Source of the DNA: Nematostella vectensis
Taxonomy: Eukaryota > Cnidaria > Anthozoa > Actiniaria > Edwardsiidae
Assembly (NCBI RefSeq): GCF_932526225.1
Contig: NC_064048.1
Location: forward strand, 7,667,015-7,731,014
DNA: 64,000 nucleotides
Direction: 5' to 3'
Both the position numbers and the translations under genes were made by a program. The notes under the pieces were generated by a model that had not been told where the DNA came from, made no database searches, and saw nothing but the letters and a program-made list of their open reading frames with translations. Below are positions 32,460-45,518 of the stretch, piece after piece. Position 1 is the first letter of the stretch; every line of letters starts with the position of its first letter.

Positions 32460-32525
32460 AGTTTAGTTACTACTACTCTGGTAGTAGTAACTAAACTGTT
32501 CTGGTTAATCAAACAGAACAGTTTA
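32460..32525. repeat. Perfect hairpin pair (unit B)
   Basis: Identical stems to unit A: a 17-bp perfect stem at 32460-32476 / 32481-32497 with TCTG loop, overlapping the AAACTGTTCTG stem. Confidence 0.85.
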
Positions 32526-32825
32526 AAAAAAGGCAAGTACAACTAAGGAAATAATGAAATGCTAGAACTTTGTCTAAAATAGTAACTAAATAAGAACTAT
32601 GACTATGTATTCAGATTTTATCTTATGGACATAGTGTAAGCATTCTATGAAGCAAAGGAAGCAATAAATCTAACAACCATATTATTAAAAAAAAATTATA
32701 CTATTATAAAATGCTATTTCCTTTTTTCAAAAATAAATGGGTCATGTAAGGCAAAAATGGGCTCATGTTAGAATAAAACTTATGAAAGTTGAGTACTCCA
32801 CCATATCCACGAGTCATTTTCCATA

Positions 32826-32964
32826 TAGAGTGGTTTTCAAAAACCTGTGAAATACTATTCAGTTTTTTAGTACTAATACACTGTAATGTCTTTGTTCTCT
32901 TTTGTCCTGGCTTTACTATTACACAATTACACTATTGTTGCATGGGATTTTGAAAACCACTCTA
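32826..32964. mobile_element. Mariner-type MITE (unit B)
   Basis: Copy of the unit A element with the same 15-bp terminal repeats and flanking TA. Confidence 0.75.
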
Positions 32965-33507
32965 ATGTATGAAAGCTGGTCTGTGGTTTAAGCTTCATAT
33001 CTTGTCAATTTTTGCAGCTTTTTTATATTGTTAAATATACCCTTGTTAAATAAAAAAATACACAGGACCCCCATCTTTAAAAAGGCCAATTTGAAGATTC
33101 TAATATGGCAATGCAATGTGTGCCCTTATTCCTAATGCAACTAATTTGAAAAGTATTAAAAATGCTGAAATAGCAAGGGAGTGTGAATACATTTATTGTA
33201 CTTTTGCTCTGAAATCTAAGGCGAGGGGTTGAAATTTGTGATCTCTTAGCCCCTTTTTGTCAAGTCACTGCATCTAGCAATTCTGATGCTTTTCATTACT
33301 TGGTACTGCAAGAACATAATTCATATTGGAAATTCTAATGCAGAAGGTCTCTAAAAGATCTAGATTTTGAGGTTTTGGTATTTGATCGTCAAAAGTTCAT
33401 TCATTCTAATAATGCTTTGAAATATCTGAATGTGTGGGACTATTCAGTTGCAGAATTTAGGCCTTTCATACACCCTGGATAACCAGACGTCCTTAGTAGG
33501 AAAGTTA

Positions 33508-34965
33508 TTATTTCTTAAGAGGACATGATTCACCATGTGTATCAAAAACACAAAATTTATCACACACAATCCTGATTTGCTTCAAAAATGGCGGTTTTGT
33601 AAGATCAACCCATTTTACAACTCTTTCTTTCATACTTTTAGATGGAAGCCCTTTAAGGTAGCCCAGCTTCTTACCAGAAAAAGTAAGAGCCAGGGCAACG
33701 TAGCCCCCATTCTTCAAACCTCTAGGGATAGCTACAAAAAGAATCTCTTCTTTTCCCCTGTATACTTTTTGTATATAAAAGAAAGGGGTTTGGACTGGGA
33801 TGGTCTGGGGTGGTATGTTGAAAGATGTACAGTGCTGATATATTTCTGTTGGATAATTAAACTTATTGCCTCTATTATCATAAGATACATATTTTGGCAG
33901 TATAGACAAGCACTGACCTTCTTCCACTTTACCTTCAACAGGTTTTTCCTGGCTTGGTGCACGAAGACATTGAGACGGAACATTTGCTAGCTTGTCAACT
34001 ATTTTCTCATACCAATCAACAGGATAGTATCTTGATTTTTTTTCTTCAATGGTGAAATGTCCAGTTTTAGCAGTCAATCTGCTGTGTTTGTCAAGTTGAT
34101 CAAATCCAAAACACTCGTTAAATTTCTTCGATTCTAAAATTTCTTGGCTTTTACTGTAAACAAAAGCGATGTGCAATGGTCCCATTAAGGCACACCCACT
34201 TATGACTTTTTTTTTCAAATGATTTTCTGGCAGTTCAAAGAAAGCATGGAAAGTTCTATAGAAATTTTTATGTTTTTCCGGAGCACCCTTCAACTTTTGA
34301 TCAATTTCATGATTGGGAGAAATAAGGTACAGTTTTAGCGTCTTCTCAATGTTATTTGTAACGCCTTTGTCAACCTCTACAATCCCTGTTCCTTCGTTCT
34401 TCTTGTAGTTCAGAAGGACTTTGCGGATGTCTTTCCATGCTTCAAAAACCTTATCCGAGTCTATACTGAAACACATGCAACGCCATATTATTGATGCCAT
34501 TGCAAAAAAGAGCCAAGGAAAACCTGAATCCAGCTTGCATTTGACTTTCTTTACAGAGTCATCTTTTAAAAAGGGTTCGTAAAACTCTTGATTTAGGTGA
34601 GTCTCACCCCAACCAAACCTCATTTCACAGTCTTGACAGAAAGCTCTAAATCCCATTTCGCTTACTGGCCCGCTAGTTCCTAGACGGAAATTACAAAACT
34701 CCGTTTGTCCAGCTTCTTCCAAAATCGAGTGAGGGAAATAATGACCAAGCTGATTAATTTTCTTCGTTGTGTCTTGGCAAAGAACGCAAACCGGAAGTTT
34801 TCCGCCTTGTTGGCATTGAGCTGTTAGTCCCGCTAGCTTTAGTAGATCACGAGATTCGACTTGTTTTTTCTTCTTCTGATCCATGACTTTTTTATACAGG
34901 TCTTTATGTTCTTTGAAAGTGTTTTCAGTGCTGGCTGGTTCTGCGGGGTCTCGAGCCTCCGCCAT
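33508..34965 (-). CDS. HNH-like zinc-domain protein, copy B
   Basis: Full-length open frame (to 34995 upstream; preferred ATG at 34965 in the same AAGATGGCGG context). All candidate zinc ligands are kept: CVLC, GHYFPHS and CQDCEMRFGWGE. Relative to copy A, residues 49-190 carry about 25 substitutions (for example QCQQGGKLP for QCYPNKPLP), whereas the last 300 residues differ at only about half a dozen positions. Copy C shows the reverse pattern. The frame is unbroken despite many amino-acid changes, which argues that the protein is under some constraint. Its 5' flank includes the target site of the Mutator-like element, whose end lies about 235 bp upstream of the frame. Confidence 0.7.
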   Translation of the reverse strand: MAEARDPAEPASTENTFKEHKDLYKKVMDQKKKKQVESRDLLKLAGLTAQCQQGGKLPVCVLCQDTTKKINQLGHYFPHSILEEAGQTEFCNFRLGTSGPVSEMGFRAFCQDCEMRFGWGETHLNQEFYEPFLKDDSVKKVKCKLDSGFPWLFFAMASIIWRCMCFSIDSDKVFEAWKDIRKVLLNYKKNEGTGIVEVDKGVTNNIEKTLKLYLISPNHEIDQKLKGAPEKHKNFYRTFHAFFELPENHLKKKVISGCALMGPLHIAFVYSKSQEILESKKFNECFGFDQLDKHSRLTAKTGHFTIEEKKSRYYPVDWYEKIVDKLANVPSQCLRAPSQEKPVEGKVEEGQCLSILPKYVSYDNRGNKFNYPTEIYQHCTSFNIPPQTIPVQTPFFYIQKVYRGKEEILFVAIPRGLKNGGYVALALTFSGKKLGYLKGLPSKSMKERVVKWVDLTKPPFLKQIRIVCDKFCVFDTHGESCPLKK

Positions 34966-35231
34966 CTTGGATGATGACAACGCAGAAAAACGCACTGTAT
35001 ATGAGCAACAGCTTTAAATCTACATATGGATCTCCCGGCGACTTTTTGCTTGCATCTAACTTTTCACACACAATTTCACTAGATGTCGTGCTGAAAAGCA
35101 TACCCTGGAAACCAGAGGCTCCAAGAGTTTTTGAGCGAAGCGAGATAGAAATACGTGGTTTCAGAGCTTCGAACAATGTCGTCCCCAGGGTCTTCTGGGT
35201 AATTTTCAATATGGCGTCTAGCTGAAGAACA

Positions 35232-38200
35232 ACTTGCGGCTAAATGCAGGAATCGATCCAGTTCCCGATTGGTCAAGAGAGCAATAGTCTTCCGACGGTA
35301 TGCCGATACCCACCGAGCGGTCATCGGCCAAACATCGTTAAAGCTGTTCCACACGTGGGACGGAATAGAGAAATTTGTTTGTTTGATGATACTTTACTCT
35401 TCTATTTTGCGTTTTGTGGCACGAGCAAAGATGTTAGACATTTGAAAATACCTTTTTTTTACCGTCCTCGAAGGATCTTTTGTCGAGTGTCTCTTCACTT
35501 TGAGGTTGGAAAAAAGAAGCTGAGTATCAAGACTTTTGTGCACACGAGGTGAGTTCGATAATTAACAGATTTAAGGTATCACAATATTTGAACACGTTGC
35601 TTATATCATATAAGTTAATAGGATTGTTAGCTGTTATAAAAGATCAGGTCCCAACCTGCATAGTAGAGAACGTATGAGTGTACTTTATTAAGTGGCGAAA
35701 AGCTCCATTTCATCGATCAAGATCGATTCCTGTATAACTGAAAAAGATCCATTCCTTTTTATCGCCCCCCAAAATTAAGTAAGGTTGTATTTTATATGTT
35801 TCTATCTTAACTTTAAGTAGTATTTTGATAGTTATATTTCTTTTTTCAAATTGATAAGGTTTCAACGGTAAAACAGTAAGGTCAATTTTTTTGGATACCG
35901 GATCGATTTCTGCATGAAAGATCCATAAACCACAGCACTAAAAACTAATATCGTACTACTCATATATTTGTATCCATTCAAGACATGCAAACCTCTCAGC
36001 TTTGGCCAGGCATTTAATTTCAAGCAAAAACTTGTTAAAATAATGTCTCAATTATATGGCAGTCTTCATTTTAATTACCCATTGTCCCCTACACCAGTCT
36101 GTACAGGACGTAGCATCAGCCTACAGTAGGATAAATGGTATTGAAGATATGTATCCATCAAGGTGATAGCAACTACTCTTCAACCAAGTAGTAGCTTGGG
36201 TTTTTAGACAATTTCAGTGCGAACAAGGATTAATAGCAGAATTGTCGCCCCGTAACAATTCTCAAATAAAACAACCAAACACTTAGAAATATTATAAACA
36301 GGATTATACAGAACAATATTCAAATAAAACTTGTAAATTTATGCTCAATGAAGTTCAACCTAATTTCCTTCCATTTTATGAGGTTGCCATTGCCTATGCA
36401 TGCTGGGACCCTAGTAATAAATTATTGGATAGACTTCTATACAAGTTTCTGCTTTTTCGATGCAGACTCTAGGCAGTCCTTGCACATCCAGTTGTTGCCA
36501 GCAGGTTTTGCACACATCCTGGAACACAAAGATAACACAAAGTTTGATGTAGTGGACTCACAGGAAACCAACAAAATATTTTTGTGTTCAAAAGATGTGA
36601 CTAATTTTTCAAAGTTAATTGGTAGTGTTGTTGTTGTTATTGAGAATTTATTAATCTGATAAGCTTACCAGTCAAGTACCCTTTCACAACTGTAACACGC
36701 AATTTTGTTGGTATTGTTATCTGCAAGCAAAACCAGACACTTCTAACAATACATGTAGTCTTTTTTTTTAGTTTTCTTTTTGTTGAGTAGAACCTCTGCG
36801 TCTCCATTTTCTTGTTTGCTGGAGCAGTTTTGTTATTTGCCAGAGGGATTGTATCAGTCTTTTTTTTTATTAAGGCCGTAAGCAGATTTTGTGTTTTTGT
36901 CAAGTCCTTTTCTAGCTGTTTTAGAATACTTGCTGCGTGACAGCAATCCACTTTCTCTAATAACTGGAGAAGTCCTTCCTTTATTCTTTCTTTGGCTGAA
37001 TCCACATCAGGTTTTTTGGACTCTACACATTTGGCCAGGAATTCTATTTCTTGGTCTAAATTTGTTTCTAATTGACTTTTTTATGCTCATTTTCTTTTTG
37101 TTCGGCCAGTCTCTTTGCCAGGTGGATATGCTTGCATATTGTTGTTGTTATGAGGGAGTCTGGACAGGTGCATTGAGACTGATGAATGCAAATATTGCAT
37201 TCTTTACATCTCACCTTGCATTTAGTATCTTCCGGGCAACAAATTGCATGCAAAACTACTCTGTTTACATGTTTGTTGTCGTCTGATGAAACAGACCATA
37301 CTCCATCTCCTACAGTGACAGCATTTTGTGGGGACATAAGCAAACTTTGTTTGTGTCTCTTAGAAATGTTGTTTATTCGATAGCTTAATTTTCCTTTTGT
37401 CATTTTTATCATCCTATTGAAGGCCTTGTCCCACACATACTGCTGAGATTTACCAAACATGTATCTACACATTTGTTTACTTTCCCTTTGAGATACACCC
37501 TTTTGAACACTCTGTGGAAGGCTTCCACATACATGTTTGTATTTATCCCCATTCCTTTTCTATAACAGTATGCCCATTCCTTTTTCTTTGGCACCCAGTC
37601 TTTTCTAAAGTATTCATAGAATTCTATTGTTTTTGAGCCCAGGTAGTTTAGAAGAGCTAGAAGCAGTTTCTTAAAAACATCTTCATTAGTTTCTTGGAGG
37701 GCAGTCCTCATCATTTTGTACACCTCCTCTTGAACCTGCTTACTACCTATCTTTCTTCTGAGTTCTAACTGCCAAGCTTTGTCAGTGTGCCAGGTGCATA
37801 TAAGCTTAGCAGGGTGGAGGCCTCCCAATATGGCTATCCAAGCATTGTAGAACTGTGGGGCCATGTCACTCATAAAAAAACTTGGACTGTATGACCCCAC
37901 AGTTTTTTCTAATTTCCCTAATAAATATTGTCATGGTGGTGAAAGTCCTCATGACTTGACAAACACCATCCCACAGGAAAACCTTGATCAAACTCATCCA
38001 TGACTAATATTGTTGTTAGTGTAAAGTCATATGCATTTGTGCCATGAGTTGAATCGCAGCAAATGCCTTTGTGGCCAAATCTTGTCAGCATATTTTTTTG
38101 AATTTGACTTTGCAAAACAATAAAAAAATCGGATTTCTGTAGGTCATACCCTTCCTCTGCTATCTGCCCCTGTAGTTTATAGTACAATACAGGGTTATTA

Positions 38201-38490
38201 TCCTCTAAACTCCACTCTGTTATCCATGTAAGCACACTTTGTTGGTCATTTGGATGACGTTGAACATCTTTCAGCCCATATGCTCTTTCAATGTTTTGGA
38301 TGTCTTTACGCTCCAGAATGTGGTGTCTGCCTATGTTCTTAGTTGATACACTGTCCCGTACATCTTGTAGAATTTTTTCCTTTGTTACTCCCTGTTTCAG
38401 TTGTTTCAGTATATTGTAGAATTGATTTACTTAGTCCTTTAAAAAATAACCTGTCTTCACCTGTATAGCAGGAAAAATGATGTGTTTCTT
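35232..38490 (-). mobile_element. Mutator-like DNA transposon, 3' part only (unit B)
   Basis: The left end is intact: target site TGAAGAACA (35223-35231), then ACTTGCGGCTAAATGCAGG. It follows the unit C element closely to 38490, where TGTTTCTT joins the last exon of the GDQLT-type gene. The right end, the C2H2 exon and the right terminal repeat are deleted, so this copy cannot move. Confidence 0.88.
36460..38430 (-). pseudogene. Mutator-like transposase, broken copy (unit B)
   Basis: Pieces in three frames: a DDE domain part 1 with CCDSTHGTN (37918-38235), part 2 with FFMSDMAPQF and NMYVEAFHRVFKR (37409-37900), a SWIM motif CTCPDSL...CKH (37068-37472), a lysine-rich C-terminal part (36637-37005) and a terminal cysteine cluster MCAKPAGNNWMCKDC (near 36490-36535). 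The frame breaks near 37910 and 37460 are shared with unit C. An extra T near 37010 is private to B. The N-terminal C2H2 region is deleted. Confidence 0.82.
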
Positions 38491-38897
38491 GTGCTTGCAG
38501 ATCCATCCATGAAGAGAATCCATATCCAGATCTGCAAGTGGTGTGATCTGGATATCCTTGAAATGGCTGTGGGCTCTTGCATGAACTGGCTGAAATGGCC
38601 GAAGTTTTCTCAAATCCCAGACCATCCCTTGCTCATCTGCTTCCGAACTCACGGTGGAATGGCGAGAAGAGTTGTGTAAGTGGATTTTTTGGCAAAGTTA
38701 TCCAAAATGGCCTTGACGCCAGCTGCTGCCTTGAGGCTCTGACCATGGCCTTCTCTGTCTTGTTAGCCCCCATGCTCTTAACGATGTTCTTGCTCGTCTT
38801 GTTACAGATTTCTTGTGCTGTTCCTCCCTCTCCCACCAGACCAGTTCACGGATCGTCCCCATTTGACGCGATGTGCGGTTTCCTCTGACAGGAGAGC

Positions 38898-39953
38898 CTG
38901 GAAATAAAGGATTGTAAAAATGTTATTAAAAGCATTATGGGGCTTTAAAAAGTGGTTGACTCCCTGCTGGAAAGGTAGCTTGCAAAGGAAGCCCTATAAA
39001 ACAGTAATATTATAGACATGGAAAGGTTAAGAAAAGTCAAAACACATTTATTTTGACCTGCAATTACTCTATGTAAAACAAATAAGATACATTTTTATGT
39101 TTACTTTGACTTTGAAATAAGTGACTGCCAAATAGAGAATAACTTTTTTACATAGTGTTGCTTTATAGTGGTTTAACTGTATCTTAAATTGATTATAAGG
39201 GTAATATTTGGCACGGGGTTTTTTTCAGAGTAGGTGGTGGAAATGGGTAAGTAAGGGCTGGAAGTCATTTTATTTTATCAGTTAAAATTTAAAAAAGTAG
39301 CTGCCTCTCGGTGGAAAATATGAAACCCCTCTGTGAGGTCCTTAATTTCATCAACAATTATTACATAAAAGGATAAATACTGATAATGTAGTTTTAGTTA
39401 ATACCTGTCATTTAAAAAAAAAAAGCCAATCAATTGTTTCAAAAGTTTTTTCCAGATGTCCTTAGGGCCGCTATGGTTCAACTTTAATATTCTTAAAAAA
39501 TATCAATAAGACATTACCTCTAATTGTGCAATACTGGTGAGCCTTTCCACAGCATACTTGGAGTAGCTGCTTTGACTGCGGAAGTAGAAGAGTAGTCACT
39601 TGTTGTTGATGTGATTTCCCTCTCCATCACCCTCGGCACATGTGTCCTTCAGTTGCATGAGAAATACAACAAGTTCAATCACATTCAGCCCATAGTATCT
39701 GCAAGTAAGGCGTTTTGTTAAAGTTAGTATTAACTATAAATTACAAGAATATTTTATGTTTTTTTTTTGCTTATTGCCGCAGCCAAGGTGTGTTAGAAAT
39801 GAGAGCTAACATTATACATACATACCACACCATCCATATGAAATGTATCCTAGTGTGTAACTGACTTTGTCAATGCTTTCATCTGGATGTTGTTGAGCTT
39901 GTGCTTCCTCGTTGTCTTCAGGGTCTGCTGGTGGGGATGTTGCATAGTTGTGG
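38898..39953. other. Introns and exon 6/5 region of copy B with 140-bp insert
   Basis: Non-coding intron sequence matching unit A except for an insert at about 39215-39353 (GGGGTTTTTTTCAGAG...AAACCCCTCTGTGAGG). Unit C carries the same insert (about 61890-62032); unit A has only GGCACAACAACTATTAC there. The insert's ends look weakly inverted (GGGGTTT/AAACCCC). No ORF. Confidence 0.65.
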
Positions 39954-40070
39954 TAACTACATCATTTTCTCTCTACCTTTCTCTAGCTTTCGGGTCATTA
40001 CATAATTTGCTCTCTACTCTTCTCTAGCTTTCGGGTCATTACATCATTTGCTCTCTACTCTTCTCTAGCC
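39954..40070. repeat. 41-bp minisatellite, 3 copies (unit B)
   Basis: Short version of the unit A array at the same position after exon 4, with the leading variant CATTTTCTCTCTACC shared only with unit C. Confidence 0.9.
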
Positions 40071-42436
40071 CTCTGGTCTGACCCACAAGCTCAGCATCAG
40101 GGTCTGCCATGACATATTCATCAACAAAAGCTCCTATCACATTGTCATAGTAGCCCAATTTTTCTGTTTTTGTATGATGGAGGATCCTTGCAGGTGGGAT
40201 GTGCCTGGTTGGCTGGCTGTCGGTGGTGTCCATCCCAAAGAATTCTATGCCAGCCTCTATGATGTATGCTTTGCCAACACTCAATAGAAATTGCTCACAC
40301 CCTTCATATGACCTATTAGAATAACATAAAAAGTATGATTTTAACTAGTGATCATTCAAACACTTTCAATCTTTTAAATAGTGTGTCATCCTTTTTCCCA
40401 ATATACAAAAAAATGGTTTGATAGTGGAACACTGCTCTAAGGAAACCAAATTCCCTATTTGTCATGTTTCTTTTTAATTAACGAATACTTGTTAGTAAAA
40501 AATTTTTTGCAATGCTGTATAAAATCTTTATTGCTTTACTGTTACCTTGTTACTTTCTCTGGAGTAACGTTTCGGCGGTTGTACTTTTCCCTGAAGAATT
40601 TCAGTGTCCCAATCTCTCGGATGGACTCTGCTGAGTAGAGATTTTTCTGTATACAAGCTGAAAAAAGACAAGCATAATAAACAACAGTGCATGTTAGTAT
40701 TTTTTATACTGGTTTGTGGGTGGAAACAAGGCACCTGAATTTTTTGTTTCGAAACTTCGAGGAAATAAAAAGCTTTGAATGAGAATGATGAAGATTGCTT
40801 CTACTCCTGTACCATTGCTAATTCTAGCAACTAAACTTACTTTTTATAACTGTACCTGTAGAAATGACATCTTGGTATGAGAGTGCTTACTAAATGGTGA
40901 ACAATGATCAAATCGGTCTTTTGCGGTGTGGCAACCAGCTCTCAGATCTTTTGCTCCAGCAAACCTGACACGGGTGAGCTGGTCTCCTCTGAAAGGAACT
41001 GTTATTCCTAACATGTGGTCATCTAGTTCCTCCCTGATCACATGGGCTGCAGGTTGGTCTGGTTCTGACTGAACATCACAAAGACCACCTGGCTGGGCAG
41101 GTCCAGCATGGTCTGGGACAACAATCTTTCCAGCTTCTTTGTAGACCATTTCAATTGTGTCCTCATATATACATAGTATGTCTACAACATCACTATATTT
41201 CTTCTCATCTTTGAGCTGTAGAGGAAGAGGGAGGATGTCTGTCTTCTTGCTCATCTCTTCCTGGTATTTGTGTTGTATGTGTGATGGCACCACAGATTTA
41301 AGGAAGTGGAGGGCTGGTATAGCAGCAATAAGGACACGTGCAACCAGTACCTTGAAGTCTTCTCGCAGCTTTGTAACCTCATTTTCATCAAGCAGGAAGG
41401 CCTTGTTTGGAAGGGTCTTGATATCTCTCTGTGGAGCCTTCTGGGACATGCCTTCTGTTGGAATTCTCTCAATGATTAAGTTTGAGGCAAAGTGATACAG
41501 GTCCTTATTCTGATTGTCACTGCGCATGTCATGTGCCCTAACCCTGCAATCCCAATTATCACCTGTCCCTTGGAGTCTCTTTCCATCTTTGACTGCTTGT
41601 ACAACTTTGTCTGTAAAATGTCCACCTACAACATCAAGCAAGTTTTATTTGCTCCTTTGGGAAAGTCCAAAGCCAAGACGCTGACAACGATTCATCAGCT
41701 GAAAAACAACAAACATATGTTTGACATTTGAATAAATTTTTGTATGCTTTTATGGGGAAAGCAAGGGCACATTGGGCAGCTAGTTTGATAGGGATAACAT
41801 AAGTAGCAAACATATATGTTTTAAACCTGTCTTTTTTTTCTGTAATTTTGGGCCTAAAGAGGTACTCAAAGGTACCTTTGGACCCTCATTTACACACATT
41901 AAGGCTTTGGGAGGGATAGGATAGAACATAGTATGATTAGACACTGTTAATAATAATATCTTGATCTTTACCTGTGTCTTTGCATTTCCTTCTGTGAGAA
42001 GAATGGTGTTGACCCTTTGGACAAGACTTAGCTCTCGGTTTCTTTGGTACATAAGTACCCCATATAAGAGGGAGATTGGTGCCTCCACAGTGTCTGGTGG
42101 CTTTTTTGCAACTGTAGTTAGCACTTTGTAGAGAAGTGGGCAGCGGTTTGACATTTCTCCAACTACTTTTTTGAAGTCGTACTCTGCCATCTCATGGTAG
42201 GACTTTTCTCTTAAAACTGATGGGCTCCTCTTATGGCAAAGCTCAGCGCAGGATCTGTCTAGCTCTGTTAGAAACCTTTCTTCACAGACATATTTAAGGG
42301 TTGAATCACCAAATATGACAGACAATGATAATTGAAGGATTGTGTGTCTTTGATGCATAGATGAGCCTCTCTTCACACACATCATTGATGCCAGTAGTAC
42401 AAGGCTGTTTACAAATTTGTTTTGTATGATTATCAT

Positions 42437-43211
42437 TTTTAAAAATCCAATTTATCATATACAATCATGTTCATGTCACAGGGGGGGGGGGGTTGCTGAC
42501 CCCCCCCCTCCCCCCCCACACACACAAACAGACTTTTTTTAATGGATTTCAATTTCTTTACACGATCGGGCACGGTTTACGTTGCTTGCGATTGCTTGAT
42601 AAAGACAATATTATACCATTTCAATTGTTTTAACTCCCCCCCCCCCCCCCGCCCACACTTCCACCCCCATTTTTTTCGACCAGTCCACCGCCCTTGTGTC
42701 AAAGGCGCTACCCTACTGCGGTAAAATTTGGCGAAGACAAGTAGTTTTCACTACAAGTGTAAGCATGTGGGGCAACTCCCAACTTTTTTAGCCCCACAAA
42801 TTTACTCTATCATTCTCTTATTCTTGGCGCCAAAATCTAATTATAAATCACGCTACGCATAAATCGAGTTATGCTTGCGTACTCCACTACTCCCAATTGA
42901 AAAAATTGATATGGGGGGATTTCTTCCAAAAAGCCAACAATTTTACTCACTTTAATGGGTACCTCTTAGCCTATGAAGTTTTATTCACAATGCAACATGT
43001 CTTTGATACCTGCTTTTCTTTTTCTATATCAATTAATTTTGAGGGTTTACATGGATATATATATATATATATATACTCGTCATCAGAAATAACTTATTAT
43101 AAGTACTTTAAAATTTTCAATTAAAACTCCACTCCCCCCACAGCTAATTCTGAATACGCGCCTGCTAAACGTTTACGTTCTTGTTATGATTTCCAGAGAT
43201 AAAACGCATAT
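42437..43211. other. Non-coding stretch with G/C-run insert (unit B)
   Basis: Copy of 26429-27133 with an additional GGGGGGGGGGGG...CCCCCCCCTCCCCCCCC block at 42480-42520 and a longer TA microsatellite. No gene seen. Confidence 0.5.
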
Positions 43212-43765
43212 AACGAACCCGCGCGTTCCTAAATCGAGATTCAGGAAACTATTTGGCTGACTCACTCGTCCGTTCTTGCTCATGCGTTCGCAAAACAACG
43301 AACCCGCGCGTTCCTAAATCGAGATTCAGGAAACTATTTGGCTGACTCACTCGTCCGTTCTTGCTCATGCGTTCGCAAAACAACGAACCCGCGCGTTCCT
43401 AAATCGAGATTCAGGAAACTATTTGGCTGACTCACTCGTCCGTTCTTGCTCATGCGTTCGCAAAACAACGAACCCGCGCGTTCCTAAATCGAGATTCAGG
43501 AAACTATTTGGCTGACTCACTCGTCCGTTCTTGCTCATGCGTTCGCAAAACAACGAACCCGCGCGTTCCTAAATCGAGATTCAGAAAACTATTTGGCTGA
43601 CTCACTCGTCCGTTCTTGCTCATGCGTTCGCAAAACAACGAACCCGCGCGTTCCTAAATCGAGATTCAGGAAACTATTTGGCTGACTCACTCGTCCGTTC
43701 TTGCTCATGCGTTCGCAAAACAACGAACCCGCGCGTTCCTAAATCGAGATTCAGGAAACTATTTG
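43212..43765. repeat. 85-bp minisatellite (unit B, about 6.5 copies)
   Basis: Same unit as 27134-27515 with two more copies; one copy carries a single-base variant (CAGAAAAC). Confidence 0.92.
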
Positions 43766-44296
43766 CACGCGCGCCCTGCGCAGCCCCCCTACCCTGTGTA
43801 CCCACGTCCTGCGCACCCCCAACCCCCTGTCACGTACGGGACTGCGGTTTGAGCATTTTAAAAATTGACGGTTCTCAAAATCGCAGAGTAAGATGGACTT
43901 GAGGAAGATGGTTCGACCATTGAATTGATTGACATAACCAATGACTGGAAGCCATTTGATTGAAGGCACTTTGGTATTTTAGATAATTGCATAATTGCTT
44001 GATATTGATTAATAGTTTATTCATCATTCGTTTTGACTCCCTTTTTCTGGGATAGCATTGAAATGCCTTTTTCGTCACCAAATATTAAAAGTAAAAATGA
44101 GATACATTGAAGACAGCTTTCCAAGTAGCTTGATTTGTTTTCCTCAAGGAGAGGAAGTTAAACGAACGATCACAAACGATCACGTCTGATAAATCAGGCT
44201 AATTTCAACGCGGCTGTTTAGAGGATTGTAACTATCATGCAGTATTTAAAATCTTGTAACATTTTCATCATAAAAAATGAGTGTTAGTGCCGTAGT

Positions 44297-44458
44297 GCCG
44301 TAGCAGGGGTGGGGCACTGGGGGGCATATGCCCCCAAATATTTTCAAAAAACATAAGGAAATGACCAGTAGGGGCGTGGCTGTGCACCCTAATATTTTCT
44401 TAATGTTTCTGTATTGTGCTCCCCCCCCCCCCCCAAAGCTTACGTGGTCTGCTACGGC
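44297..44458. mobile_element. Small TIR element (unit B)
   Basis: Copy of 28044-28203 with the same GCCGTAGCAG/CTGCTACGGC ends. The left flank has an extra GTGCCGTA duplication and the internal C run is longer. Confidence 0.65.
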
Positions 44459-44664
44459 TCTGATAAAGGATACCCTATTCTACATAATTCAGTGAGGTTA
44501 TTTCTGTAAGTGCTGATCTGTGTGCATTTCATATTGCGTCTCAAAGCATTTAGTTTTCCTGTAACTGATGAACTGCTTATTTAATTTCTTGTTCGCGAGG
44601 CATTTCACCAGGGTGACGTCACAAGAGCACAGGAGCATGTGACAGGTTTGACTTGTCTGCGGAG

Positions 44665-45518
44665 AGTAGTTTTACATACTCTTAGTAGTTTTACATACTC
44701 TTAGTAGTTTTACATACTCTTAGTAGTTTTACATACTCTTAGTAGTTTTACATACTCTTAGTAGTTTTACATACTCTTAGTAGTTTTACATACTCTTAGT
44801 AGTTTTACATACTCTTAGTAGTTTTACATACTCTTAGTAGTTTTACATACTCTTAGTAGTTTTACATACTCTTAGTAGTTTTACATACTCTTAGTAGTTT
44901 TACATACTCTTAGTAGTTTTACATACTCTTAGTAGTTTTACATACTCTTAGTAGTTTTACATACTCTTAGTAGTTTTACATACTCTTAGTAGTTTTACAT
45001 ACTCTTAGTAGTTTTACATACTCTTAGTAGTTTTACATACTCTTAGTAGTTTTACATACTCTTAGTAGTTTTACATACTCTTAGTAGTTTTACATACTCT
45101 TAGTAGTTTTACATACTCTTAGTAGTTTTACATACTCTTAGTAGTTTTACATACTCTTAGTAGTTTTACATACTCTTAGTAGTTTTACATACTCTTAGTA
45201 GTTTTACATACTCTTAGTAGTTTTACATACTCTTAGTAGTTTTACATACTCTTAGTAGTTTTACATACTCTTAGTAGTTTTACATACTCTTAGTAGTTTT
45301 ACATACTCTTAGTAGTTTTACATACTCTTAGTAGTTTTACATACTCTTAGTAGTTTTACATACTCTTAGTAGTTTTACATACTCTTAGTAGTTTTACATA
45401 CTCTTAGTAGTTTTACATACTCTTAGTAGTTTTACATACTCTTAGTAGTTTTACATACTCTTAGTAGTTTTACATACTCTTAGTAGTTTTACATACTCTT
45501 AGTAGTTTTACATACTCT
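44665..45518. repeat. 19-bp minisatellite, left part (unit B, about 45 copies)
   Basis: Uniform AGTAGTTTTACATACTCTT copies, interrupted by Gypsy element 2. Continues at 50043-50294. Confidence 0.97.

Larger units (their letters stand above)
31025..33507. other. Non-coding stretch 3' of the HNH-like gene (unit B)
   Basis: Near-identical copy of 12991-15482, with a shorter poly-G tract at 31603-31614. It includes the hairpin pair (32460-32525) and the mariner-type MITE (32826-32964). No gene recognised. Confidence 0.6.
38491..42370 (-). pseudogene. GDQLT (DUF6589-like) gene, copy B, most decayed
   Basis: Exons by alignment: E1 to 41972, E2 41698-40856, E3 about 40657-40546, E4 40312 to about 40043, E5, E6 (ending at a GTAATG donor near 39515) and E7 38897-38491. 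Shared lesions: TAA at the start of E2 and TGA in E6 (39596-39598). Private lesions: a 2-bp gain in E3 (AGAGATTTTTCTGTATAC), a 1-bp loss and a 14-bp loss in E7, and loss of the last codons through the deletion junction, so the frame runs into Mutator-element sequence. The E1 stop of copy A is absent here (TTA). Not functional. Confidence 0.75.

Noticed and set aside
36348-36659. 103-codon plus-strand ORF in the Mutator element (also 57396-57707)
   Set aside because: Antisense to the transposase C-terminal cysteine cluster MCAKPAGNNWMCKDC, which is the credible reading.
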